From Marasmius tenuissimus (Eukaryota; Basidiomycota; Agaricomycetes; Agaricales; Marasmiaceae), in NCBI GenBank assembly GCA_029532415.1, contig JAQOTA010000022.1, forward strand, positions 620,001-684,000: a DNA stretch of 64,000 nucleotides. The letters are read 5' to 3'. Position 1 is the stretch's first letter. Each line of letters starts with the position of its first letter. This document shows positions 23,962 to 36,472 of the stretch, in pieces. A model generated the notes under the pieces. The model had not been told where the DNA came from. It saw only the letters and a list, made by a program, of their open reading frames with translations, and did not search any database. The translations under genes were made by a program, and so were the position numbers.

Positions 23962-26422
23962 CTAGGCCAGCACGGGGGTGGGACTTCTCGAATCTTCAGC
24001 ACCACTACTGGTGACAGAAGTCGGAGTGACCGATCCGCTCCTTGTAGCAGGCGGTGTGATATGCGGGCCAAAAGCGTAGCCTTGCAGTCTTGGAGATTGA
24101 CCAAGAAGAACGTCGACACTCTCAGATGATGACGAACGTGAAAGATCATCAGTCGGAGAGTTCGGATCTGAGCTTGAGCTAGTACCCGACTCCGTTCCTG
24201 TATAGAAGCAAAACCTGAAAGATCCTCATGATTAGATTCGTGGTTACGCCGTACGCCAAGTAAGAAACTCACCTGCTCAAAAACTGGTGATAATTTGACC
24301 TCTCGATCTCGATGTCTCGAGTTAGAGCAGCCGTGAGTGACGACACAAATTCATCAGCAGAGGGTGAAGATGAGGTCGAACTTGAGGAAGGCGAAGACAA
24401 TGCGGGCGTCGTTTCTGTCAGCGGGGACGCAAAGGTGGGCATCAGATAGTGTGACCGGCTGTCCGAAGTAAGGTCTGCCATCGATCTCGGGGTGGTATCG
24501 GTAGGAGACATCATGAAGTATTCGGGGGACGCTATGCAAAGAGCTTCGGACGTCGCCGTGTCTTCCGATGGAGACGGCTGCATGAAACCTGCGGGCGTTC
24601 TCTTCAGACCCACAGCATGTGGGGTATCCCCAAGAAAGTCCAAGTCGAAGTAGCCGCGTTGATGATGTCGGGTCGCTCGCTCTGTATGGACTGGGAGCGG
24701 GGATGTAGCTTCTTCATAGTCTGAGGGAACATAGGGGGAGGGTTGGAACATGTCATCACGAGCATCCCGAGGCGAGCCTGGTGAGTTCTTCCTCATGATA
24801 TGCTTTTGCGGGGTCTGGGAAGGATACGAGTTCATCCTGACATGTCGTACGGTAGCATACGATGGGAGAGGGACAGCCGACTCCGGTGGTGTCCAGGACT
24901 CTTTGAAAGAAGAACCAAAGTCGTAGCGAGCCGCGAACGATTGGCCATTCTTGAAATCTGGTATGGGCTTCCTCTGTGGTCCTCGGCGTAGTTGCTTCAA
25001 AGTTGACAACCCTTCCTCGGCTTCCTGATTCTGAACGACCTCCTCCAACCTATTACGCAAGACAGCGATGTCACCCCCTCCGGAACGTGAGTCGTCAGTG
25101 AAGGTCGGTTTCTTCTCTGCTTGGGGCTTTGACTGCCGCGAAAATGTGACGATGTAGTTCTTCCCGCCATTGTTGTCCCAAATCTCCCTACCATGGACCG
25201 AATACCGGATAGCGACTATCATCGTTTTCTCCTCCAATCGCGGCAGCATGTCGTTCAACTTGATCACGAAAGAGAACACGTCCACGATAGGTGACGCAGA
25301 TTCGACATACTTTCCAGTAACCTCGCTGGTAGTTTGCCAGTCGTCGAAGGTGAACCTGACAGCCACCCACTTCTGGAACGCTAGATTCCTCACTCTAATA
25401 CGTCCGGTTACAGATGAGAGCTCCGGCAGGAACTTCATCTCCTCCAAAACCACGTCCGCAGCCAGGTTGAGTATCGGTGGCATATTCATCAACTTCATCG
25501 TCAAAGACTTCTTCTCCTCTCGACCGAAGATGAAATCGGGGAAATCACTGTCAGTCTCGTCCGTCGGGCTGCCATCTCGTGAGACGGCTAGTGGCTTTTG
25601 CTCTGCAATAAACAGCTTCACACGCTCGAGATGCGAGTCGAATTTGACAGCTTTCGCGATCGTGGGAGTCGTGGGCTCACTTTTGCTAGAGATACCACTG
25701 AGGCCGATGCTGATACAACCACTGAACGAGGACCGTTTGAGTGACGACTTCACGGGTTGGCCTGATTTTTTTCGGACGATGGGAGGTGCAGGAGTGACGG
25801 GAGTGACGGGTGCGGACGCTTTTGAGAGTGAGAGAAGGCCAGGCCGGTAAACGTGTGATTCTGACAGCGTTCTTTGGAAAGCGAGCTCAACAGGAGGCCG
25901 GGGGTTGGGGGTGATGTATACCGGTGGCCGCGGGGTGTCGTCCTCCGCAAGTTCCTTTACAGCCTCTTCGTCTGACGACGACGACGAATCAATGACAGTA
26001 GGGAACGAATGTTTCTCCTCCTTCTTTGACCGTGGGGTTCGGAAAGTTGGCGTAGGAGTGACCGGAAGCGACGAGGGGGTCATAAGCTTCAAGAACGGCC
26101 GAGTCTTAGACTGAGGAGACAGGAGGGTCGAATCAGAGGTTCCTGAGGTTCTCGCTCGCCGCCGTGTAGTACTGTCAGAACTCGACTTGTCATCTTCTGG
26201 TGGCGTTGCCTGCTGCAGAGTGATGTGAACTGTACTGTCAGCTGGTTTTGTAGGTGTAGCAACCTTGGGCACCGTCGTACGGGACGATGAACCCCTACGA
26301 GGGATGCTAGGAAGAGGTGCGCCTGTGCTGTTAGAATGGCGAGACACTGGTGTGTCTAGCGGGTCGAAAACCGGTGTGGACATCGTGGTCATTATTGAAG
26401 ATTGTGAGATCGTCGCAATCAT
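23962..26422 (-). CDS. CBM21 glycogen-targeting regulatory subunit of protein phosphatase 1 (Gac1 type)
   Basis: Exon 1 (26422-24273) and exon 2 (24214-23962) join in frame to 800 residues. Two family marks are visible. KAVKFD (near 25640) fits the RVxF docking motif that binds the PP1 catalytic subunit. The segment from FLPELSSVTGRIRVRNLAFQ through WDNNGGKNYIV is a CBM21 domain that binds glycogen. Such proteins bring PP1 to glycogen synthase and so promote glycogen storage (family knowledge). The rest is Ser/Thr/Pro-rich and probably disordered, rich in potential phosphorylation sites. The first ATG (MIATISQSSIM) was taken; in-frame ATGs 10 and 13 codons later are equally possible. The second exon is needed because the first frame would otherwise end inside a conserved-looking aromatic segment. 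Confidence 0.9.
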
Positions 26423-29400
26423 TAAGTAGACGAGTGGGACTGGTGAAACAAAGCTCAGTACGGCAAATTAGAGCAACAATCTGCTCGGAACGCACTTATA
26501 CAAGAATGCTAATGGTAATGAACTTGAAAAACGACAGTCTTTTGATAGGCAGCGACTCGACGGCAATGAGACGAATCGACCTTTCCCTAGACGAAGGCAA
26601 GCTCGAGTGGTTTATCGTGGGCGGGGCTGCTGATATTGATGACCAGACCGCTGTACAGCGTCCTTTGTAAGCTTCTAGATGCTTCAACAGCGAGCAATAC
26701 ACACCAATGACCAGGAAATAACCAGATGAATCCCCTCAAAACAGTTTTCCTGACTGTTTCCTCCGTCCAACTACGCACTGAGAACCTGAACAAGACACGT
26801 CGGGCGAGACGAGCACAAGATGGCCTTGAGAAGAAGGAGGGCCTAGGGAACGGGCTGGAGGGAGCTCAAGAATGAGCGGCGCTGAGGGGCAGGCCTGGGG
26901 ATGGTCGAGCAGTCGAACCGTTGGGGGAGAATGGGCAGCTAGGGGGCGCAAGGGAAATTAGGAGAGCCCGCACAACTATTTTATCGCATTATAGCCGCGC
27001 TCACCACGTGCGCGACAAACTCTGTTTCGTTCTCTGCGTCATCCCCTTTCCGTAATCTTTTTCTGGCCCACTTTTACCGCGTCCTTTCGATGAGAGTCTC
27101 TCTGCTCCTGTCCCCCGGTTATTCTTACCCAACACTGACAAACATCCCAGTGCCTGCCTTTCTGTGCTGCGAATCACCCACGCATTTCTAGGAATCCACA
27201 GAAAATCAGTCAACAGACTTGTGGACTGGTGCCTGGCTCAGCAGAGCCTCAAATTTCGATGACGCTGTCTGTGATGCAGGTTTGACAAACGCGCTTTGAA
27301 TCGGTTGTCAATTCCACGGTGTCACGTTGCCGCGCTGCCGTACTACTTATTAGTACCCAGAACAAGGTCGTTCTACGGAAAAAAAGTTCCCAGATCCCGA
27401 ATACTCTGTTGACTCTCCTCCGATGTTTGCAAGGGCCTCACTGTGCGGACTCCGAAAAAGAGTCCAATTCTTTGGGGTTGACCTCGCCCCCGTCATCCTG
27501 CTTTTCTCTGTGCGTCGACGGCTAAAACAGCGCTGTGCAAACTTTGGGTATGTACTGATATTCCCGAATGTTCGTGATGACCGTATTCACCGGTAAATAT
27601 ACACCATCAGTCTGGCCCGCCTGCTTGTTTATCTCGCCTGAGAAGGCTGGGCATGAAATCATGAAACACAGAACGGGACCAGTAACCAACGACATACGTC
27701 GTCTCCAGTGAAGACGTTGTTGCCATAGCCTAAATTTGTTAGCATTCAAACATAGGGTCCCAAGGGAGGTATGCCTTCTACTGACCCCAAGGCTTCGGAA
27801 AACCAGCTGACCATCTAGGGGGACGAGTCGCGACCGAGTATTTCTCTGGTCACCTTGAGGGGACCCGCCGTGGCCCGTATGTGTGGGTGGCCCTCGATAT
27901 CGCCAAGTCAAACAGATGAGTGTGCCACTCTGAATAAATTAAGGTCGTCATTACCCGTAGTTCTGCTACAGGACGTGTTTCTCTCTCCTATGTAATAATC
28001 CAGGGACCTCTGCCCGAAGGTTCCTACAGGTTCGGAGGATATGTTATCATCTCATTATCACGCCTTTCCCGTTGACCTTTATCTGTCCCGTGTCCGCTAG
28101 GACTGGTGTACCGCCTGCCGCTGAAGACTATACCGACGGGAGTCCTATTCTCTTCGACTCCTTCCCCACAAAGCGGTGTCGAGTAGTACCCACTATACAA
28201 TCAAAGTCCGGAGTTATATTGGACGATACCCTTCAGTGGGGGATCTTCGGCCGCTTTCGTAGAAGTTGGTTAATCGTTTGCAGATGATCAAGAGGTTGCA
28301 ACCCAAGAATTAAAAGGTCGACTTAGAAACTGATCATGATAAAAGCACAGCTGCGGTTCGCCGCCCATCTAGCCATGATGATGATACCGTTGGGGCGGTA
28401 CGTGGCTCCCGACTGGTGGAGCGTTCGTTACCCTCTTCACGCCTAGGTACCCCGAGCTCAGGCTGGTCCCTGCCCTGGAAAGTCTCATCCCAAGGCAGGC
28501 CTCATGTCGGACCCAACAGGACGTCAAACTCACCACAAAACACTCTACGGTTACGCACCATGGCCCAGATCCCGTCCCGAACATTCCGAACCATCTCAGT
28601 CCACAACTCTGGGTCTTTCTTTCCGTTTTAGCGGCCGTCCCGTGGTGCATATTCGGATTCCGCTCCTTCCTTTTCTATATAATTGGCGCCAGTAGATGGT
28701 CAATGTTTATGTAGCGCTTAAGAAAACTCGTCATGGTTCGTGAAGTCCCTCCGTGCTCATCGCCGAAATGGGAGTAGTCGCTCGACCAAAAAAAGTCAAG
28801 ACAATGCGGCCGAGATTGACTTCGACATAAGTTTATGGTGTGCGATGGCGTATACAGTCTCGACGTCTGACTTGGCAGTCAAAGCTAGTCCTCAGCGTGT
28901 TTGACTCTCAGTAGGTCGAATACATGACTAGGACCTCCGACTCAGTGGTGAATTGCTGGAAAAACTTGCTGCGTGTAGCAAGTTCTTCTATCTGTTCCTT
29001 CTCACGTCCAACTTCCCGCAGGTTCCCGCTCCCACATCCCCCGGGTGAGACGATAGTACACGAGGCAGCTCAGCTGAGAGTTCAACATGAGTCACCCATC
29101 TCTTGAAAGTCCTAGAAAGTACTGGTGAGCGCTCTAATTCTGACTGGCGCCATAGATTTATCTTTCCGTTGCGGCGTACGAGGCTATGCTTTCTGTCAAT
29201 CTAACCCATCCTTCAAATGCCCATTATTCCTCGGATTGGTTTGCAATCATTCAAGGAGGTCGGTCTACCGGTCCTATGCGTCCCGAGGGGAGGTGGCAAA
29301 GAATGGAGAGAGAGGGAGACGTCCCATTTAATCGCATGACGCGGGTAATGGAGATTCGAATAGCGCAGGAGACTATCAGATAAACCTGTAGTAGACGAAT

Positions 29401-31802
29401 GATGCGGGGCAGACAATATATCGGAGGTAGCAAGCACAGCTGAGCAGAAAGAAAATCACAATGTGGCACCACTAGTGAGGCTTGAGCGCCACCCACTCCA
29501 AGTTCTTTCCTTCATACCCCGGATCCGAGACTTGAACTTGAACCGCGCTCGAGTCCCTTGCTTTGTTCATCATTTAATTCTGAAAGTCGCCCATAGGCCT
29601 TTCTCGGGGCTCTCGGAGCATGTATGATTGTTTTCTACTGGGGACTTGAATGCAGCGCTCACTAATCAATCATTGGAGGAATATCGATTTTCCGAAGACC
29701 TGAGCGCAACTCACCGGTCCCGGTACGAACTTTCCGATTCGCTTTGGCCGGGAGAGAATTCATCTTATCATAAGTCCAGACGCTGGCATTTTGCTGTCAG
29801 ACAGGGCCAAGGGCCTCTGGCAGGGACAAGCGAAATGATCAGCTTGCCACCCAGTTGTGTTCGTTCGTTCTTCTACAGGGCACTAAAACTCACCGTATCT
29901 CGCAAATCCTTGGGATTGGGATTGGCTGGACCTCAATCAGCGGAGCGGCTAACTGTTCTCAGCGTCTCCAGATCTTCCGAACAACATACATCCTCATGCA
30001 TCACAGAGAAGTCGGTCAAAGCCATATCCCGTGCGGCGTAAATATGCTATGTGCGAACTTCTACAGCTTGTGCCTTCTGAAATAGCTTGATTTGTGGCGT
30101 CGGAAAATGCCGGTGCCTCAGCAGGCCGGCATTCGAACTTCCATGTGGCACCGTTTTCCAACTTCTTGTGTTCTCCCCACGCCTCAGCTCAAATTATTTT
30201 TCTGCCAACGCTCAGTCCTACTTGGACGACATCGCTCAATCACTTAGCATGGTAATTGCCGCACGGCATGCTTACTGCGCCTCAGGCTTATCAGGGCTTA
30301 TCCTACCAACGAGCGCCACCCTCACCGTCGTTGACCGACATCTGTGAGCCTGGATACCCGCCATTTGGACGTCCCTGCCTCCTTATAACCTTCATCACAA
30401 GCTTTCTTGTGGAATGACGCACAAACTTTCATATGTCATTGCTCACAGATTCAGTCATTGGTCTCTCTTGCTCAGGTGTTGCGAAAGGACCCTATACTAA
30501 TACGCGGCGACTAGCCTTGTCTGGATTCTTGAATCGAGAAGCCTGGATTCTATCAGCAGTGCTCTTCACTCCGCCCAAGGTATTGTGTTGTTGCTAACTG
30601 CTCTATTCCGATCCCCTTCTGGGTCCCTTTCCAACACCATCACAGTAAGTTCGCCTCTAGTCCTTTTACTTGCGAGTCACGATTGGGAGAGACCCCCCTT
30701 TAGGCGGACAAATAGCGAGGTCGGGAGCATACACGATGAGCTGTGCCGTCAGGAAGGTGATATATTCGAAGTTTTCAGTTCTCTCGCTGGCGACTACCGC
30801 GTCCGTTTGTAACTAGAATACCCAGCTCCGTCCCTTTGTTGACATCGTAGATTATTTTGAGAGAGGTGAGAGAAGGTCCAGAAGCTCGGAGCGTTCATGG
30901 AGGACCAGGCTGGGTGGTAATAGTACGAGCGGGAACCTGGACCGCATTGAGATGTTATTACTCTTCGTTTTCCTCTTCACCTATCCTTCACAGGCTAAAG
31001 GCACCTTATCCAGTGGCCTCGAGCCTGTATAGCAGAAGACGCAATGGGAGGCAGCTAACCCCCCGTGTGCCTCGCGCTCCCAAAACCCTCCGGAGTACGC
31101 CGCCTTCAGGTGACCCGCTAGCAATAGTCGGTGGGTGTTGAAGCACCTCAATCAGTTCATGTCCGTATCCCGAAGTATGTGGCACATTCCATACATCAGT
31201 GATATTACCGAGTGCTCCCTACAGAACCACCGCCGTTCGTCGATCGCTCCCGACGCTCACAACGTGTGGTTCAGGCGTACACCACGCAGGCAATGTGACT
31301 GCGAGGGAATAATAGAGGATACAGGGACTACGATACAAGATTACAAGCGCATTATCGCAATGACTCCAGGATTATTCTGGTATAAGGGTATGTAGGTATA
31401 AATAACAGTCCCGTAACAATGACCATTCTTCCTGACAAAAATTGAGTCTCCCACGTACACCATGGTGCCCTATGAAACCCTAGGTGAAAGAAACCTTTCA
31501 TATCAAAGGTCAGGGTCCAAGGGGAGCGATCCCCGTCCTGCGAAAGCTCTCCCTTGATGGAAAAGCGAGGAGCCATGGCCAGGAGGTTTCGCAGTGCAGA
31601 GCGCCATCGTGGCAGCGCGAGGCTCAGACCGCTTGCTCCAAATGAAGCACGCGATCACAACAATATCTCGAAGACACAAGACTCATATGACACCACCCGT
31701 GATTCCTCGTTCTTGCTCTACTTTCTTCGCATGCTCGCCTGTTGCGGGGAACGAGGTCCGGGTTAGCCTCATGTAGAGCCAAGTACGCCGTATCTGCACT
31801 TG
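26423..31802. other. Long gene-poor tract
   Basis: 5.4 kb with no gene I can support. The right end of the CBM21 promoter (26.4-27.1 kb) is GC-rich and includes CCACGTGCGCG near 27004. Between 27.5 and 28.3 kb the minus strand has protein-like pieces in shifting frames, for example LGDIEGHPHIRATAGPLKVT and GGTPVLADTGQIKVNGKGVI, with stops between them. I do not recognise the family; this may be a decayed gene. From 28.4 to 31.8 kb I see neither intact exons, tRNA nor clear terminal repeats. Confidence 0.45.
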
Positions 31803-34140
31803 CTACTCACCGGCTAGAGGGACGTAGACACTCAGCGTTTTCATTGCGTTGGAAATGTATTCTAGCTCCCCCTCAATCGCATATGCGGGAAACGAGTTCA
31901 CGGTCCCTACAGCCACCGCATTGAGGAGCTGGACATACACTTTGGCGACAGACAGCCAACATGCCTGGAGGGACACGGAGTGATATCAGTGTACTCCGCC
32001 TTCTTGAGATAACGAGAGAAGCAAGTTCAACTCACGCTAATCAAAGGGTCCAGGAACTCATAATCTCCCTGGCTGAGCTGCCTTATCAGCGACATGATAT
32101 AGTTCGCCGCTTGTAGTGGGACCGAGCTGTTGTTCATGTCCATTTCGATTGATTGAACGACGCCACCATGTAGGTGTATATTGCACACATTCACGAGGGT
32201 GTGGACCGTGAATAGATCGACGTCGAGGAATGGTGCTTGGGTGCGCCATGCCTCATATCCAACGAAGAAGGGCAAAGCCGCCGAGAAACGCTGTAATGCA
32301 AGGATAGTAGCATTGTGTTCGGCCCAATAGGCATCTCCTTTATTCGACGCTAACCGAAATGAGAAATGAATTAGTTGGAGTGTACGCGAAGCGTGCAGGC
32401 AAAGCGGCCTTCCCACTTACCAGAAGCTAATCGAAATGTCCTCTCGTACAATGCAGCTGCCTTTGCTTTCAATGCTGGCACAAACACGTTGGAGAAACTA
32501 GGATCGTTGTTCAGGATGCCCGTAGAACCTCCATCCTGCCAAGAGAAAAGAATGAATGCATCAGTTCCCTTTCCTTGTATTCCTTCGAACGGGGAAAATG
32601 AAACACATATTTACCGGGGGTTCTGGCCACGGTGTTTTGATCCTCCCTTGATGGTGTTCCCCATCCGGCAAAGCGACTGGCAAGCCATTCGCAACAGACC
32701 AACACCGATCCACCATGAAAACTTGCCAGAACGCGGAGATCCTATCTCTCAGTTCAGCGTCAGTCTGAGGTGGAGATATCGGTATTGGAGATGCCCCGGA
32801 TGGTCCCAGTCCTGTTATTAGACCCGGAAGTGGGTTAGTTTTTGATTTTGAGGATTTCTTCGAGTCAGCAGAAGCACCTTGGACCGAGAAGCTGTTTGGG
32901 TGTTGTAACTGATGTAGGCCAAGCCCCACCGCTAATCTTGCTGCCGAAAAAGAGTGACAGTAACCCTCCAAGATTCGACTGTTGGCGAAGAGGTAGACAG
33001 CGAGTAAACACGAGGCCTGGACAACGTCAACGAGTCTGTCTGACTGGTCCAAGGCTACAGTAATCTCGTGTAACGTGCGCGTGAGGAAGGTGTTCTCCAT
33101 TTGAGCATAGAAAGGTGAACGTGCGAAGTAACATGCCAGAAGATAGATGGAATTCATAAGCGCGGGATGGGGTTCTGAGTAAGGTTGGTGAAGGGGTTGG
33201 GTCGATTTTGTGGTATCATAGCGAGAGAAGTCTCCGTCAAACCAGCACTGATGTCGATGGGCATAGAATAGATCGAGTCTGTCACACAGGTTAGCCGGCG
33301 ACATCGGGAATTCCTAACTCGGGCTTATGACGCACAGAATTCTCTTGTTTTCTTCGGGCAACGGTGTTTTGGGGTCCCACTGAGGAATGACGGGGAGGTT
33401 GGTGTTCATGAAATTGGTGCTGCCGAATGGGTTGGCGAAGTCGAAGGTATTACCAGAGAAGTCGGTAGAGCCTATGCCCAGTAGTTGCTCGAGGTCGATG
33501 TTGCCGCTTGAGAACGGACTGCCCGTGACGGACCTTGAGATACCTCCAAGAGAGCCATCAGAGGACGATGCTGAAGATGCAGTAGAGCCCGGTGGCCATG
33601 CCGCGACTGATACAGGGCGTGACCCTCCCGCCTCCGACAGCGAGGAAAGATCGACGCTGTCCAAGTCTGGAGGTGCGAGAAGCTGTGCTGTGGCATGTAA
33701 TTGTACTGGAGGATCGTAGAAGGTTCCTGGTGGTGATGATGAGGATGCCCCATCAGAGCCGCTGGTTCCTTCATTGGGTCCCTCCAGCTCTCGTATCCGT
33801 TCTTCAAGCATTGCGAGCTTCTCCTTGAGTTTCTGCGTTCGACTCTTCTGTTTCTTATCCTCATACTCGCATTCCTCTTCTCTTTTCATCTTCGTACACG
33901 ATGAACATACTGGTCGTTTGCCATCGCATTTCTAGATGTCAACTCAGTCTCTATCAGGCTCGGTAGATCATGACACGCACCAGTTTTCGTTTTCTAGAGA
34001 GCAGTGGAGATGAACAAATAAGCTAACATGACGACGTCGTGTATGAAATTCGGGGAAGCTTTGGCTTACCGACATGATAGGCAGGCAAGACCTCTTTGTA
34101 GGGGCGTAGCGGGTGCTGGAGCTTTGCGGGTGGGTGGCAT
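31803..34140 (-). CDS. Zn2Cys6 transcription factor with fungal_trans-type middle region
   Basis: Seven exons (34140-34070, 33993-33981, 33931-33336, 33278-32615, 32535-32421, 32349-32036, 31964-31803) sum to 1935 nt, 644 residues, in frame. The N-terminal zinc cluster is ACLSCRKRKLKCDGKRPVCS plus a further SC and a sixth Cys in EEECEYED, giving six Cys in C-x2-C-x6-C spacing. It is assembled from three exons, the middle one only 13 nt. A coiled coil follows (QKLKEKLAMLEERIRELEG), the usual dimerisation segment. The middle homology region is recognisable (LLDLFYAHRHQCWF, ALMNSIYLLACYFARSP, AARLAVGLGLHQLQ, DRISAFWQVFMVDRCWS), as in regulators of nutrient and secondary metabolism. It is divergent from the esterase gene (919 bp between starts), which it might regulate; that is only inference. 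The final exon ends PLAGE and a further 3' exon cannot be excluded. Confidence 0.9.
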
Positions 34141-35059
34141 TTCAATCGCGTTTGCGATGCTATGCTTCTACCAGAAAAATTGTGATGGGTGAGAGAAGGA
34201 AAGGAGTGCTGGGCGCTCATTGGCGTTGTGAGCTGATCATGAGCGCTGAGTGTTCAATGAGTTGGTCGGGGTTATTACTATTGATACTTTGTCGTGACAT
34301 TGGAGATGAGGGATTGAGTTCGGCAATGGCCGGACCCACTCATATTCCCGACTGCCACTCTCGCAGGACTGGGGACCACTTGGCCTTCCAACTGCAAGCT
34401 CAACTTGCTAGGCTTTCGTTTATGTGCACTCGGACCATCTTGGCCCTTTCCTGATATCGATATTCAGGGACGTATTATCACGGAGTTTTCCCTGACCCGA
34501 GATCGTTTGTAATTATGTGTTTGATGGCATAAGATTGGCACGTTCTAAGTACCCATTTCACACTAGTCTTCAACATTTTTCTCCTCGTCAAGGCAAAGCT
34601 CATCGACATCGCCTGTGCGACTTTCCTACTCACGAGGATTGGATGTGCCATGCAGCAGCTGTGCGGCAGAGTCCAGTGACCTTTCCTTGGTGCCACTTCC
34701 GCCTTCCGAAACCGTTGCTCCGTCCGCTATTTCAACTCGTCAACCGTGTAGAACAGACGTCTCCCTCAACGAACGGCGATTTCTTGTACCACCAACTCGT
34801 CTAATTTCCAGCACAAGCACGGACAAGGTCCTCAAATACATATGAAAGACTCTTCCCGCTGTTTTCTTCAGCGTTCGTCCCCCAACTTCCAAGTGCTTGG
34901 AGTCATCGGAGCGTCGAATTTGCATCCGGAAACATTCCATCTGTAATTCCCTCACGTCCAGCCTCACCTGACCATCAGAAGGCGTATAAAAATGATAACT
35001 ACCATCCGTATCTTGTCGTTCGTTCTGTTCAGTCTTCTTACGACACCCAGAATCCAAAC
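34141..35059. other. Bidirectional promoter region
   Basis: Shared upstream region of the Zn2Cys6 factor (-) and the esterase (+). No ORF here is supported. Confidence 0.5.
34985..34991 (+). promoter_or_regulatory. TATA box of the esterase gene
   Basis: TATAAAA lies 75 bp before the ATG at 35060. Confidence 0.55.
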
Positions 35060-36472
35060 ATGGCCGAATACACACACTTGTCAGAAATCAACCCCGAATT
35101 TGCTGAAGCCGTAGCAAAGCTTCCTCCAGCCCCTCCAGTCCTTTCGGAGGATCTCGCCACTTGCCGAGCGAACTATCTCAACATGGTTATTCCTGCTTGT
35201 CATGCCCTGTTCGAGAAGGTGATACCTCCAGGTAGGCCCTTACTTTTGTCAGTTTCCACACCGAGGCTAATCTCTAAAATGTCCTCGTAGAGTCCGCTTA
35301 CAAGGTCAGCGACCATTACATCCCCGTCGGGGGTGGTGTCGAGGTCCTTGCGAGATGCATTGTGCCAACGCCGAGGACCGGCGAGGATGGCAAGTTCCCT
35401 TTACTGTTTTGGATTCATGGGGGAGGTGAGTACTATTCGCCACCCTTTTCGATGTGCTTATCTGAACCTTCTTCTTTAGGATGGACCATTGGTGGCGTTG
35501 ACTGGGATGACTACAAATGCCGAAAGCTGGCTGTAGATCGTCGGGTTTCCGTCGTTAACTGCGAATATCGGTACATGGTTGTTGCCATGTCGTCGTTCGT
35601 GACGACTAATTCCTCTAAATCAGCATGGGGCCCGAAGAACCTTTCCCTGCCGCTTCGAACGATTGCCTCAATGCTCTCAAATATGTCAGTCATAATCTTC
35701 TCACCGATTATCACTGACCTTGCTACCCTCTTTTTATCTAGGTCGCGAGCCACGAAGATTCGTTCTCTGCAGATTTATCGAAGGGTTTCCTGATCGCAGG
35801 AATGTCTGCCGGTGGGAACCTCACTGCAGTCACAGCTCACCTGTACCGCGACGATCCTCTCTCAAAGAAGAAACCGCTCACCGGCCAACTTCTTGTGGTA
35901 CCCGTGACTTGTCATCCTGACGGATACCCCGAGAAGTGAGTGCGACCATTTCAAGCGTTACCACCTCTCACTGATAGTGATGAATGTTTAGGTATAAGTC
36001 GCAGCTTCTCTCGATGGAACAGAATAAGGAAGCCCCAATTCTCAACAAGAAAATGATGAGATGTTTCTTCGGTACGTCCGCTTGTTTCTTTTTACCGTCA
36101 TACACCCACTGAATGTGTCCTAGACTGGTATGCAGGTCCTCCCAAAGACCCACGGGTGTCACCTCTTCTCTTCCCTTCCCACAGAGATCTTCCCCCTGCT
36201 TTCGTGCAGGTCTGCGGATTAGATCCCTTGCGGGACGAGGGTTTCTTGTATGAGAAAGAGCTGCGCGCCAGTGGGGTTAAGACGAAGCTCGAGGTGTAAG
36301 TTTTATCCACTCTGAGTGAGATGCGCTCGGACTCTGAACGGTTTATCCCATTCACAGTTACCCTGGTGTCCCCCATGCATTCGAACTCGCTGTGCCGGAA
36401 ACAAAGATCTGTCGCAAGTTTGTCGATGACTTCGAGAACGCCGTTACTTGGCTATTGAACGGTGCCCCATGA
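35060..36472 (+). CDS. Alpha/beta-hydrolase, HSL-type esterase/lipase
   Basis: About eight small exons encode roughly 330 residues without a signal peptide (MAEYTHLSEINPEFAEAV), so it is probably cytosolic. The HSL-family marks are present: oxyanion-hole motif FWIHGGG (near 35407-35427, cut by an intron), nucleophile elbow AGMSAGGN (near 35798; Ser in G-x-S-x-G), the acid residue in CGLDPLRDEG (near 36210), and the His in GVPHAFELA (near 36365). These enzymes hydrolyse short-chain acyl esters; the natural substrate cannot be read from the sequence. The gene lies head to head with the Zn2Cys6 factor, which may be its regulator. All catalytic residues are kept and no frame break was seen. Confidence 0.88.

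Noticed and set aside
25170..25850. Plus-strand frame of 226 codons inside the CBM21 gene
   Set aside because: Shadow of the minus-strand coding exon whose CBM21 domain and PP1 motif are unambiguous.
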